Shown here one piece after another: positions 7,749-15,187 of a DNA stretch of 20,838 nt. The notes under the pieces were generated by a model. The model was given only the letters and a program-made list of their open reading frames with translations, made no database searches and had not been told where the DNA came from. Both the position numbers and the translations under genes were made by a program. The stretch is from Candidatus Woesearchaeota archaeon (GTDB taxonomy: Archaea; Nanobdellota; Nanobdellia; Woesearchaeales; WJKL01), in the NCBI GenBank assembly GCA_019322535.1, contig JAHWIM010000002.1, forward strand, positions 1 through 20,838, in the 5' to 3' direction. Positions within the stretch are counted from its first letter, which is position 1. Each line of letters starts with the position of its first letter.

Positions 7749-7762
7749 GAAATAAAATGCTT
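7727..7762. repeat. 17-bp-arm inverted repeat (hairpin)
   Basis: Arms 7727-7743 and 7746-7762 are complementary at 15 of 17 positions with a two-base loop. The left arm lies inside direct-repeat copy 1. It sits 65 bases past the sulfatase-fold stop codon on the minus strand and could be a terminator, an RNA hairpin or the scar of an insertion. Copy 2 of the direct repeat lacks the right arm. Confidence 0.6.
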
Positions 7763-7826
7763 GAAAATAGACTTTTATCCAAAAAATAAATTCTTGATAT
7801 CTGCCACTCTAAAAAATAGTTAAGAT

Positions 7827-9026
7827 TCAATCTAAATAACCTAAATTTTTTAATTTTTGTTTTATATAATCTTCATCACTTTTTGTCATAGCTTCTCTTT
7901 TTTCTTCTTTGCTTGATTTGATTATATTTATTAATATACTTTTCAATCTGTTAACAATGTCTTTATTCTCATACATCAAATTTATAAGCTCTTTAGGATC
8001 TTTTTTTAGGTTATAAAGCTGGTTAGGTTCAAATGTATCTCCATCAAAGATTAATTTCCATTTCTCTGTTCTTATACTAATTAATCTTTTGTCAAGCTTA
8101 GTTTCGCTATATGCATACTTAATTTCTTTTTTCTTGTTCAAAATAAGAGGAAGGAGATTTATCCCATCTATTTTCTGACTAAAATTCACTCCTAGAAACC
8201 CAGTAATTGTTGGAAATATATCTATCAATCTTACTAAAGAATCAATTTTCTTTGGTTTAAGATTAGGAATTTTGATTATTAAAGGAACTCTTAAAGTTGA
8301 ATCATACAAGAATTTTCTATGACCAAGACACCTACTATCAAATTCATTGTGCTCATATAAACATTCTCCGTGATCGGCGGTTATAATTATTATTGTTTTT
8401 TCTAAAAGATTATATTTACTAAGTTCTTCAATTAAAAGTGCCATAATCTTTTCATCAAAATATTTTATTTTATCGTCATAATAATCAAAAAATTTATTTT
8501 TCTTACAATCTTTAGGAAGTAAAATTGAACCACCATGGTGTGTTGCAAAATGATGTAAAAATAAAAAAAATTTTTTGTTTTTATTAGAAGAAAACCAATT
8601 TACAAGTTTATTAGTCCAGTCATTAACTGCAACTCCTGCAAATTTTATTTTCTTATCATCTGAGGGCTGATGGTATTCGTCAAAGCCCTTATTAAGACTA
8701 TACACTTTATTTAGCGCATCGGCTCCAATAAATGCAACACAATAATAACCGTGTTTTTTTAAAGTTTCTGCCAAGGTAATGCATTTTTTATTTAATTTGT
8801 CGCCATGTAACTGACGTATGCCATGATTATAGGGATTCAAACCAGTAAATATGGAAGCATGAGAAGCAGGAGTATATGGTGCTTGACAAATGGCCTGTGT
8901 GAAAATAATACTTTCTTTAGCAATAGAATCAATATTTTTAGTATTTATTTTATTATAACCATAACAACTTAGATGGTCTGGTCTTACACAATCTAAGGAA
9001 ATCAAAATAACATTAAAATTGCGCAT
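7827..9026 (-). CDS. sulfatase-fold (alkaline phosphatase superfamily) hydrolase or transferase
   Basis: 399 aa. Metal-site landmarks: Asp12 in ILISLDCVRPDHLSCYGY, Asp218 and His219 in TADHGECLYEH, and His236 in GHRKFLYDSTLRVPLI, a typical late sulfatase motif. The C terminus carries the WKLIFDGD...LYNLKKDPKELINL block usual in sulfatases. The nucleophile region reads YTPASHASIFTG, which puts Thr52 where true sulfatases have the Cys or Ser that becomes formylglycine. A phosphoryl- or phosphoethanolamine-type reaction, or an unknown ester, is therefore as likely as sulfate release (inference). No signal peptide or membrane segment is visible, so the product appears cytoplasmic. It lies between two copies of a 31-bp direct repeat and looks inserted between the Cas4-like gene and the PRC-barrel gene. 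Confidence 0.9.
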   Translation of the reverse strand: MRNFNVILISLDCVRPDHLSCYGYNKINTKNIDSIAKESIIFTQAICQAPYTPASHASIFTGLNPYNHGIRQLHGDKLNKKCITLAETLKKHGYYCVAFIGADALNKVYSLNKGFDEYHQPSDDKKIKFAGVAVNDWTNKLVNWFSSNKNKKFFLFLHHFATHHGGSILLPKDCKKNKFFDYYDDKIKYFDEKIMALLIEELSKYNLLEKTIIIITADHGECLYEHNEFDSRCLGHRKFLYDSTLRVPLIIKIPNLKPKKIDSLVRLIDIFPTITGFLGVNFSQKIDGINLLPLILNKKKEIKYAYSETKLDKRLISIRTEKWKLIFDGDTFEPNQLYNLKKDPKELINLMYENKDIVNRLKSILINIIKSSKEEKREAMTKSDEDYIKQKLKNLGYLD

Positions 9027-9076
9027 TTTTATGTTGTTATTTGTTCAATCAAAACTATACTTTTAATTCAAATAGA

Positions 9077-9107
9077 TGATATTTAAAGCTTTTCATTTCA
9101 ATTTATT
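9077..9107. repeat. 31-bp direct repeat, copy 2
   Basis: Identical to 7718-7748. It covers the stop codon of the Cas4-like gene (9103-9105) and, on the minus strand, offers GCTTTAAATATCA as a TATA-like element about 57 bases ahead of the sulfatase-fold start. A weaker TATA-like core (TATAGTTT, 9052-9059) lies closer to that start. Confidence 0.9.
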
Positions 9108-9951
9108 TGATCTTTTCTTTTAGCTTTTTATTTAAAAACCCTTCATTAAAACATTCTTTTTTCAATCCACAAACAGCACATTTTCTTTCATTGTCACAAT
9201 GCTCAGGTATTTTATCAGAATTAAGCAATTCAAGCACTTTTTCTCTTAATTCAATAACCTCTTCTTTCAAAAAAGGATTTATAACAACTTGTCTTCTTTC
9301 ATCAATATCCAAATAATGAACAAATCCTTCTTTTATCTTAGTTCCTCGTGATTCTTCTAAAAGCAAAGCATAAGCAGCAATCTGTATCCTGTGACCAGGC
9401 CAAACACCTTCTTTTGGAACTCTGCCAGTCTTAAGCTCAATAGGCACAAAGTCTTCTTTGTATTCCTCAATTTGATCAACAATGCCGCTCAAAAGCAGAT
9501 TATCAGATTTTATTTTAAATTCACTTATAATCTTAGGAGTCAGCTTCTCCCATAACTCTTCGCCATAAATCTTATACTTATTCATGAAATTGTAGATATT
9601 AATAGCTCTTGATTCACTTTCTTTCACAAATCTTGGAAAAATATTCTTAAATGCTTCTAATGAATCCAAATTTACATTATTAAGTCTTTTTTTGTGTCTT
9701 TTTATGATATCCCTCAGCAATCCTGCATAAATATGGATATATTTGTCTTTAATTTCTTTGAATTTGATTTTTTCTGTAAAACTTTTTATGATTTTTTCTT
9801 CGATTTTATTTATTGCTTCATAAGTTAAATGCCTAATGGTTCCTTTAACTAATGCTTCTTTATCTGGCTCAAAAAGCCCTAAAACACGCTCTAGAAATAA
9901 CTTCCTTCCGCAATACAAATAACTAGAAAGCATAGTTACAGAGATGTACAT
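9103..9951 (-). CDS. Cas4-like PD-(D/E)XK nuclease with Fe-S cysteines
   Basis: 282 aa from ATG 9951. An in-frame ATG at 9963 exists, but 9951 gives the family-like start MYISVTMLSSYLYCGRK and lies exactly one promoter distance from the TATA at 9974-9981. Nuclease core: His41 (GTIRHLTYEA), Asp159 (SGIVDQIEE), Glu172 and Lys174 (PIELKTG), Gln190 and Tyr194 (RIQIAAYALLLEE). Iron-sulfur ligands: Cys14 near the N terminus plus Cys258, Cys261 and Cys267 at the C terminus; Cys252 is an extra Cys nearby. This is the Cas4/AddB/RecB-nuclease arrangement, expected to cut single-stranded DNA from an end. No cas1, cas2 or CRISPR array is present, so it is a solo Cas4-like protein with a likely role in repair or DNA processing. 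Its stop codon lies within the 31-bp repeat copy. Confidence 0.88.
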   Translation of the reverse strand: MYISVTMLSSYLYCGRKLFLERVLGLFEPDKEALVKGTIRHLTYEAINKIEEKIIKSFTEKIKFKEIKDKYIHIYAGLLRDIIKRHKKRLNNVNLDSLEAFKNIFPRFVKESESRAINIYNFMNKYKIYGEELWEKLTPKIISEFKIKSDNLLLSGIVDQIEEYKEDFVPIELKTGRVPKEGVWPGHRIQIAAYALLLEESRGTKIKEGFVHYLDIDERRQVVINPFLKEEVIELREKVLELLNSDKIPEHCDNERKCAVCGLKKECFNEGFLNKKLKEKIK

Positions 9952-9973
9952 AATAAAAATCAAAAAATTATCA

Positions 9974-9981
9974 TTTAAAAA
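9974..9981 (-). promoter_or_regulatory. TATA box for the Cas4-like gene
   Basis: TTTTTAAA on the minus strand, centred 26.5 bases from the first base of ATG 9951. This matches the spacing of other leaderless promoters here and decides the start codon. Confidence 0.65.
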
Positions 9982-10010
9982 TTTTATGTCTGTCTGTCCA
10001 GTGCGAAACC

Positions 10011-10018
10011 TTTTTATA
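10011..10018 (+). promoter_or_regulatory. TATA box for the tyrS operon
   Basis: TTTTTATA preceded by GCGAAACC, a BRE-like segment. The centre is 26.5 bases from the ATG at 10041, so the message should be leaderless. Confidence 0.75.
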
Positions 10019-10040
10019 CCTTAAATAAAACTTTAATCAC

Positions 10041-11117
10041 ATGGATACTGCAACAAGACTAGAACTAATAAGAGAAGTAGGAGAAGAAATTCTCACAGAA
10101 GATGAACTTCTTCAGTTGTTAGAAACAAAAGACCACCCAATTGCCTATGATGGTTTTGAGCCTTCTGGTAGGGTTCACATTGCACAGGGAATAATGAGGG
10201 CAATTAATGTCAATAAAATGATTGCTGCTGGTTGTAAATTTAAGATGTTGGTTGCAGACTGGCATGCCTGGGCAAATAACAAAATAGGTGGGAACCTTGA
10301 TAAAATCCAAACTGTTGGTAAATACCTGATTGAAGTCTGGAAAGCAACAGGAATGGACTTAAAAAATGTTGAATTTGTTTGGGTAAATGATTTTATGGCA
10401 ACAGATAATTATCTAAAAAAAGTAATGCAAATTGCACGAAATTCTACTGTTAAACGGATTATCAGATGTAGTCAGATAATGGGAAGATCTGAATCTGAAG
10501 CATTGCAAGCTTCACAAATTTTGTATCCAGTAATGCAGGCTGCAGATATCTTTCAATTAAAAGCAGATATCTGCCAATTAGGTATGGATCAAAGAAAAGT
10601 AAATATGCTTGCAAGAGAAGTAGGGCCAAAACTAGGTTGGTGGAAACCGATATCAGTCCATCATCATATGCTTATGAGCTTAGAACACCCTCCTCCTCAA
10701 ACCACTTCAGCAGTTGATAGAGCAATTGCAATGAAAATGTCAAAATCAAGACCGCAAAGCGCAATTTTTATGGATGATTCAGAAGAAGATATCAAACAAA
10801 AAATCAAAAAAGCTTATTGCCCAGAAAAGATTATTGAAGATAACCCTATAATAGATTATTGCAGAAACATCATCTTTCAGTCATTTAAAGAACTAAAAAT
10901 AGAAAGACCATCTAAGTTTGGTGGAGATTTAACAATTGGCTCTTTTGAAGAATTAATAAAAATATACCAATCAGGAGAACTCTTTCCACTAGACCTAAAA
11001 AATTCTGTAGCTAAATATATCATAGAACTGCTAAAACCAGTCAAAAAACATTTCGCCAAAAACAAAAAAGCAAAAGAACTCTACACTAAAGTTAAGAGCT
11101 ATGAAGTCACAAGATGA
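10041..11117 (+). CDS. tyrS: Tyrosyl-tRNA synthetase (archaeal/eukaryal type)
   Basis: 358 aa, class I synthetase. The N terminus has AYDGFEPSGRVHIAQG with Tyr36 and the HIGH-equivalent HIAQ (46-49). The tyrosine pocket shows Tyr162, Gln166 and Asp169 in YPVMQAADIF, and GMDQR at 181-185. The KMSKS loop is intact at 232-236. It charges tRNA-Tyr with tyrosine in the cytoplasm. The length and motifs match the archaeal/eukaryal form, which lacks the bacterial S4-like C-terminal domain. Its stop overlaps the next start by four bases (ATGA at 11114-11117), so the downstream peptidase is translationally coupled. Confidence 0.97.
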   Translation: MDTATRLELIREVGEEILTEDELLQLLETKDHPIAYDGFEPSGRVHIAQGIMRAINVNKMIAAGCKFKMLVADWHAWANNKIGGNLDKIQTVGKYLIEVWKATGMDLKNVEFVWVNDFMATDNYLKKVMQIARNSTVKRIIRCSQIMGRSESEALQASQILYPVMQAADIFQLKADICQLGMDQRKVNMLAREVGPKLGWWKPISVHHHMLMSLEHPPPQTTSAVDRAIAMKMSKSRPQSAIFMDDSEEDIKQKIKKAYCPEKIIEDNPIIDYCRNIIFQSFKELKIERPSKFGGDLTIGSFEELIKIYQSGELFPLDLKNSVAKYIIELLKPVKKHFAKNKKAKELYTKVKSYEVTR

Positions 11118-12181
11118 AATTAAGAGAATTACAGAATTATTTAGTTAACAAAGATATTGACCTTACTCTTTTCTTTAATCTCCAAAACCAAGACCCAAAT
11201 CTTTTTTACTTCTCACAACTTTCAAATATAGGTTTTGCTTGTCTCGCAATTCCAAAAGAAAAAAAACCAATATTATTTGTCTCAAAACTAGATTATGAAA
11301 GAGCAAAAAGTGAATCAAAATTAAATATTCATTGTATCAAAAACAAACTTTCTGATTCTTTAATTGATTTCTTTAAAAAAAATAAAATTAGATCAAAAAC
11401 AATTGCAGTAAATAAATCAAATCTTACAGTAAGTTCTTTCAAAGCAATAAAAAACAAATTTAAAAAATCAAAATTCAAAGATATTGCAAATTTTTGTTCG
11501 CAACTAAGAGCACAAAAAACCGAAAAAGAAATTGAACATATAACAAAAGCATGCAAGATAACAGATCAAACTTTAACAGAAACACTTCAAAACTTCAAAA
11601 AATTTAAAACAGAAACACAGGTAGAAGCCCAGTTAGACTTTCTAGCAAAACAGCAATTTGCTGACACTGCATTTAAAACAATTGTTGCGTCAGGAAAAAA
11701 TGCTTCTTTCCCGCATCATGAAACAAAAAACCGGCCTTTGCAAAAAGGATTTTGTGTGATAGACTTTGGAGTAAAATACAAAGGCTATTGCTCAGATATA
11801 ACAAGAACAATATACATAGGAAAACCAAAAAAATCTGAAAAAGATATTTACAATCTTGTCCTAAATTCTCAACTTAAAGCAATTGAAAAAATCAAAGAAA
11901 ATGCTTCTTGTTCAGAAATAGACAAGCAAGCAAGAAACGTATTAAATAAACACAAAAAATTATTTATACATGGCTTAGGCCATGGAATTGGCATTCAGCC
12001 GCATGAATATCCTACTCTATCACCAAAATCAAAAGATAAATTAAAACAAAATATGGTTTTCACAGTAGAACCTGGAATTTATTTCCCATATAAATTTGGA
12101 ATAAGAATTGAAGACGATGTTTTATTAGGAAAAAACGTAAAAATTTTAACTAGAACAAACAAAAACCTAATTATAGTATAA
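11114..12181 (+). CDS. M24 metallopeptidase (Xaa-Pro aminopeptidase/dipeptidase type)
   Basis: 355 aa with a creatinase-like N domain (1-135) and a pita-bread catalytic domain. The five metal ligands are visible: Asp217 (VIDFGV), Asp228 (YCSDITRT), His290 (GLGHGIG), Glu319 (FTVEPGIY) and Glu333 (RIEDDVLL). His201 in FPHHE fits the substrate-side His. The N domain rules out methionine aminopeptidase, so removal of an N-terminal residue before proline, or dipeptide cleavage, is the expected activity (family knowledge). It overlaps tyrS by four bases and is two bases from the M29-like gene, so the two peptidases are almost certainly co-expressed. PAN, which feeds the proteasome, is the next transcription unit. 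Confidence 0.93.
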   Translation: MKLRELQNYLVNKDIDLTLFFNLQNQDPNLFYFSQLSNIGFACLAIPKEKKPILFVSKLDYERAKSESKLNIHCIKNKLSDSLIDFFKKNKIRSKTIAVNKSNLTVSSFKAIKNKFKKSKFKDIANFCSQLRAQKTEKEIEHITKACKITDQTLTETLQNFKKFKTETQVEAQLDFLAKQQFADTAFKTIVASGKNASFPHHETKNRPLQKGFCVIDFGVKYKGYCSDITRTIYIGKPKKSEKDIYNLVLNSQLKAIEKIKENASCSEIDKQARNVLNKHKKLFIHGLGHGIGIQPHEYPTLSPKSKDKLKQNMVFTVEPGIYFPYKFGIRIEDDVLLGKNVKILTRTNKNLIIV

Positions 12182-12183
12182 AA

Positions 12184-13974
12184 ATGAAATACAATCAAAA
12201 ACTCTTTAACAATTTAGTAAAAAAATATGAAGTAGAATTAATCAAAAAATTAAAAAATGTTAAAGATAAATTATTCCTAGTCACACTAGAATTAGAGAAC
12301 AAAAAAGCATTTTTCTCAATAGCACCTCTCTCAATGGCAGTACATAATTTAGAAGGCGATATGCATGTTGTTGTTAAAGACAAAAAATCTAAAACCCTTG
12401 CCATTCTCAAAGAAGTCTGGAACACTTATGAAGATAAAAAATCAAGATTAAAAACACCAAAAGTTAAGGCTTTGGCTGCTTGGATCAATTCTGTTAATAA
12501 AAGAACAAAAACAAAAGTCTTCAAAAATATTTTTCAAGGACCTGAAATAATGCTCAAAGCAGGAAAAAATGGGTTTTCTGGAACATTTAATCTAAAATAT
12601 CATTATTCCTGGCACAGATATTATAAATGGAAAGAAGTTCAACAAACTGCAAAAACAATATTAACCCAAGGATATGGGCTTAAAAAAGATGAAAAGTTTG
12701 GATTGGGTTTTGTGCTTGTTCCATCAAGAAAAGATCTAGGGCTTCCCTTGGAAGACTATCTTGATTCTTTTTCAATCTCTTATGCTTTTGCAACAATTGC
12801 CAAAAAGCTAAAGACTAAAGTGAGTATGAATGCTTATTCAACTAGGTCTTCTATTCTAGCAAATTCTATAAGATCAGCAGATTTGTTAAGTACTTTAATT
12901 GGTTGCGAATTAGATAAAGATGTTAATGAGGAAGTATTTCAAAAATTTAAAGTTGTTTCAAAACTTCTAAAAATAAATAGAATTGAATTAAGCGATGCTG
13001 CGTTTGGTGTTCATGGAAAAGGTTATGCTGGAAAATTCTTTTTTGGAGAACATATTGGATACCCTACTTTAGATAGAAAAACCAGATGGAGTAGCCCTGG
13101 ACAAATGTTGTTAAAAGATAGATACGAAACACAAACAAAATATGAAAAAAGAGACCCTAAGATGAGGTATGGGATTACAGAAACATTGCCAATTGATATT
13201 TTTATTGAAACATGTAATGTTAATTATGATAAAATTAGAGCAAGAAGTTTAAGGATAAAAAAGTTATTAGATAAATGCCAGAAGATAAGGGTTATTGGAA
13301 AAGAAATTAACGGCTACAAAACAGATTTAGAAGTAGGATTACTGACAAAAGAAGGAGTAAGAAGAGAGTTTATTGCCAATGATTCTGATCTAAGATCAAA
13401 TATTGATAAAGAATATTTTGAGAAGACAGGAATAAAAGCAGGATGTTATGCTAATTTTCCAAGTGGTGAAACTTTTGTTACTCCTGAAAACGTTAAAGGG
13501 TTATTTATAGGAGATGTTGTGATTAGTGTAGATAGAAGTATTATGATTCCAGAGAATAATCCTCTGATTATATCAGTTAAGAAAAATAAATACAAGATAG
13601 TTGACGGACCTAAAAAATTAGTAGCAAAAATGCAAAAGCAACTATCAGATTCAAGGCAAAAAATAAGAAATATTGAAGCTAATAAAAGTCTGCCAATATC
13701 AATAACAAAAATGTATAGACAAAATTTCAACGCTATTGGAGAGTTTGCAATAAATTTAAACCCTAAAGCAAAACTTTGTGATTATTTGATTGTAAATGAA
13801 AAAATAGCAAGAATGATTCATATTGCATTAGGAATGGGATTTGAACCAGATAGAAAAACAGTTTATCATTGGGATATTGTAATAAATTCTCCAAAACAAA
13901 AACTAGATATTTATGGTGTAGATAAAAAGAAAAAAGTACACTGGATCATAAAAAAAGGCAATTTTGTTGTTTAG
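12184..13974 (+). CDS. M29-like (aminopeptidase T/S) metallopeptidase with long N-terminal extension
   Basis: 596 aa; the start is two bases after the preceding stop. The C-terminal third shows an M29-type metal site: Glu429 (NFPSGETFVTPE), Glu520 (NAIGEFAINLNPKA), His546 (MIHIALGMG), then His562 and Asp564 (YHWDIVI). M29 enzymes are usually ~370-410 aa and remove N-terminal residues from peptides. Here about 180-200 extra residues precede the region, with no family I can name; residues 130-150 are rich in aromatic residues (YHYSWHRYYKW). The residue seven after His546 is Phe553; from memory, Tyr stands there in characterised M29 enzymes and aids catalysis, so activity may be altered. The position beside an M24 peptidase and PAN suggests peptide turnover after the proteasome (inference). 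Confidence 0.75.
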   Translation: MKYNQKLFNNLVKKYEVELIKKLKNVKDKLFLVTLELENKKAFFSIAPLSMAVHNLEGDMHVVVKDKKSKTLAILKEVWNTYEDKKSRLKTPKVKALAAWINSVNKRTKTKVFKNIFQGPEIMLKAGKNGFSGTFNLKYHYSWHRYYKWKEVQQTAKTILTQGYGLKKDEKFGLGFVLVPSRKDLGLPLEDYLDSFSISYAFATIAKKLKTKVSMNAYSTRSSILANSIRSADLLSTLIGCELDKDVNEEVFQKFKVVSKLLKINRIELSDAAFGVHGKGYAGKFFFGEHIGYPTLDRKTRWSSPGQMLLKDRYETQTKYEKRDPKMRYGITETLPIDIFIETCNVNYDKIRARSLRIKKLLDKCQKIRVIGKEINGYKTDLEVGLLTKEGVRREFIANDSDLRSNIDKEYFEKTGIKAGCYANFPSGETFVTPENVKGLFIGDVVISVDRSIMIPENNPLIISVKKNKYKIVDGPKKLVAKMQKQLSDSRQKIRNIEANKSLPISITKMYRQNFNAIGEFAINLNPKAKLCDYLIVNEKIARMIHIALGMGFEPDRKTVYHWDIVINSPKQKLDIYGVDKKKKVHWIIKKGNFVV

Positions 13975-13991
13975 TTCTAAAATCCATAACA

Positions 13992-13999
13992 TTTAAATA
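13992..13999 (+). promoter_or_regulatory. TATA box for pan
   Basis: TTTAAATA, centred 26.5 bases before ATG 14022. It indicates that PAN is transcribed separately from the tyrS operon as a leaderless message. Confidence 0.7.
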
Positions 14000-14021
14000 C
14001 CCTCTTATTTACAAATAAACT

Positions 14022-15167
14022 ATGCCACCAAAAAATAAAGAAATTTTGGATAAAGTAATTTACTCATATTCAACTACATCAAACGCTTTTGAAGAAGAAA
14101 ACAAGCTTCTTAGAGAAACAATTGAAAGATTAAAAGAAGAACTTGATCAATTTAAAAAACCCCCTTTAATGATCTGCCAGGTAAAAGAAGTCATGGATAA
14201 AGAAGCAATAATAAGGCTTCCAAACAGCAATGAATTTCTTGTCTCTGTATCTTCAGAATGTGGCAAACTCAAACCAGGAGACGCTGTTCTTGTAGATCAA
14301 AAAAACCTTACAATTATTAAAAAAATCCCTTCTTCAAAACATTTCACAGTAGAATCATTTGTCATAATAGAAAAACCAACTGTTTTTTGGTCAGATATAG
14401 GTGGATTACAGCGCCAGATAAATGAAATCCAAGAAGTTGTTGAGCTTCCATTAAAAAAACCACAGCTTTTCAAAAAAGTTGGAATTACTCCACCAAAAGG
14501 TATTCTTTTACACGGGCCTCCAGGAACAGGTAAAACTCTATTGGCAAAAGCAGTTGCTGCTTCAACTAATTCAACATTTATTGAAATTGTTGCTTCTGAA
14601 TTAGTCCAAAAATTTATTGGAGAAGGAGCTAAGTTAGTAAAAGAAATCTTTCAGCTTGCAAGAGAAAAAGGCCCTGCAATAATATTCATAGATGAATTAG
14701 ATGCGCTAGCAGCAAAAAGAATTGAAGTAGGAACATCTGGTGAAAGAGAAGTTCAAAGAACCTTTATGCAATTCTTAGCAGAAATTGATGGTTTTAAACC
14801 ATTAGACAATGTAAAAATCATTGGAGCAACAAATAGAAAAGATATCCTAGACCCTGCTGTTATCAGGCCTGGCAGACTTGACAGATTAATCTATGTTCCA
14901 TTGCCAGACGAAGAAGGCAAAAAACAAATTTTCAAAATCCACACAAAAAATATGACTCTTGATAAAAGAATGAATGTTCCTCAACTCATCAAAAAAATGG
15001 ATAACTTCTCTGGAGCAGAGATAAAAGCAGCCTGTACAGAAGCAGGCTATTTTGCAATCAGAGAAAATAGAACAAAAATCCTAAGAGATGATTTCTTAAA
15101 AGCTATTGAAAAAGTCAAGAAAGAAGAAGCTTTAGAAGGACAGGATTATATGCGGATGTTTGGTTAA
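14022..15167 (+). CDS. pan: Proteasome-activating nucleotidase (PAN)
   Basis: 381 aa, a little shorter than the common ~400-430. Residues 21-46 form the N-terminal coiled coil, 50-110 the OB-fold, and 120-375 the AAA module. Walker A is GPPGTGKT (165-172), Walker B IIFIDELD (220-227), sensor 1 Asn271 in GATNR, and arginine fingers Arg282 and Arg285 in IRPGRLDR. Pore loop 1 is FIG at 198-200. The hexamer unfolds proteins and pushes them into the 20S proteasome. The C terminus ends MFG, which can be read as Hb-Phe-X instead of the usual Hb-Tyr-X gate-opening motif. The 20S subunits are not in the window. M24 and M29-like peptidases lie just upstream. Confidence 0.95.
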   Translation: MPPKNKEILDKVIYSYSTTSNAFEEENKLLRETIERLKEELDQFKKPPLMICQVKEVMDKEAIIRLPNSNEFLVSVSSECGKLKPGDAVLVDQKNLTIIKKIPSSKHFTVESFVIIEKPTVFWSDIGGLQRQINEIQEVVELPLKKPQLFKKVGITPPKGILLHGPPGTGKTLLAKAVAASTNSTFIEIVASELVQKFIGEGAKLVKEIFQLAREKGPAIIFIDELDALAAKRIEVGTSGEREVQRTFMQFLAEIDGFKPLDNVKIIGATNRKDILDPAVIRPGRLDRLIYVPLPDEEGKKQIFKIHTKNMTLDKRMNVPQLIKKMDNFSGAEIKAACTEAGYFAIRENRTKILRDDFLKAIEKVKKEEALEGQDYMRMFG

Positions 15168-15187
15168 TTAGTTATTTCTAATGATTT

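Noticed and set aside
7749..9107. Insertion sequence or transposon
   Set aside because: No transposase or integrase frame and no terminal inverted repeats at both ends; only direct repeats are seen.
9103..9951. CRISPR array near the Cas4-like gene
   Set aside because: No regularly spaced repeats occur in the window; the 31-bp repeat has only two copies 1.36 kb apart.
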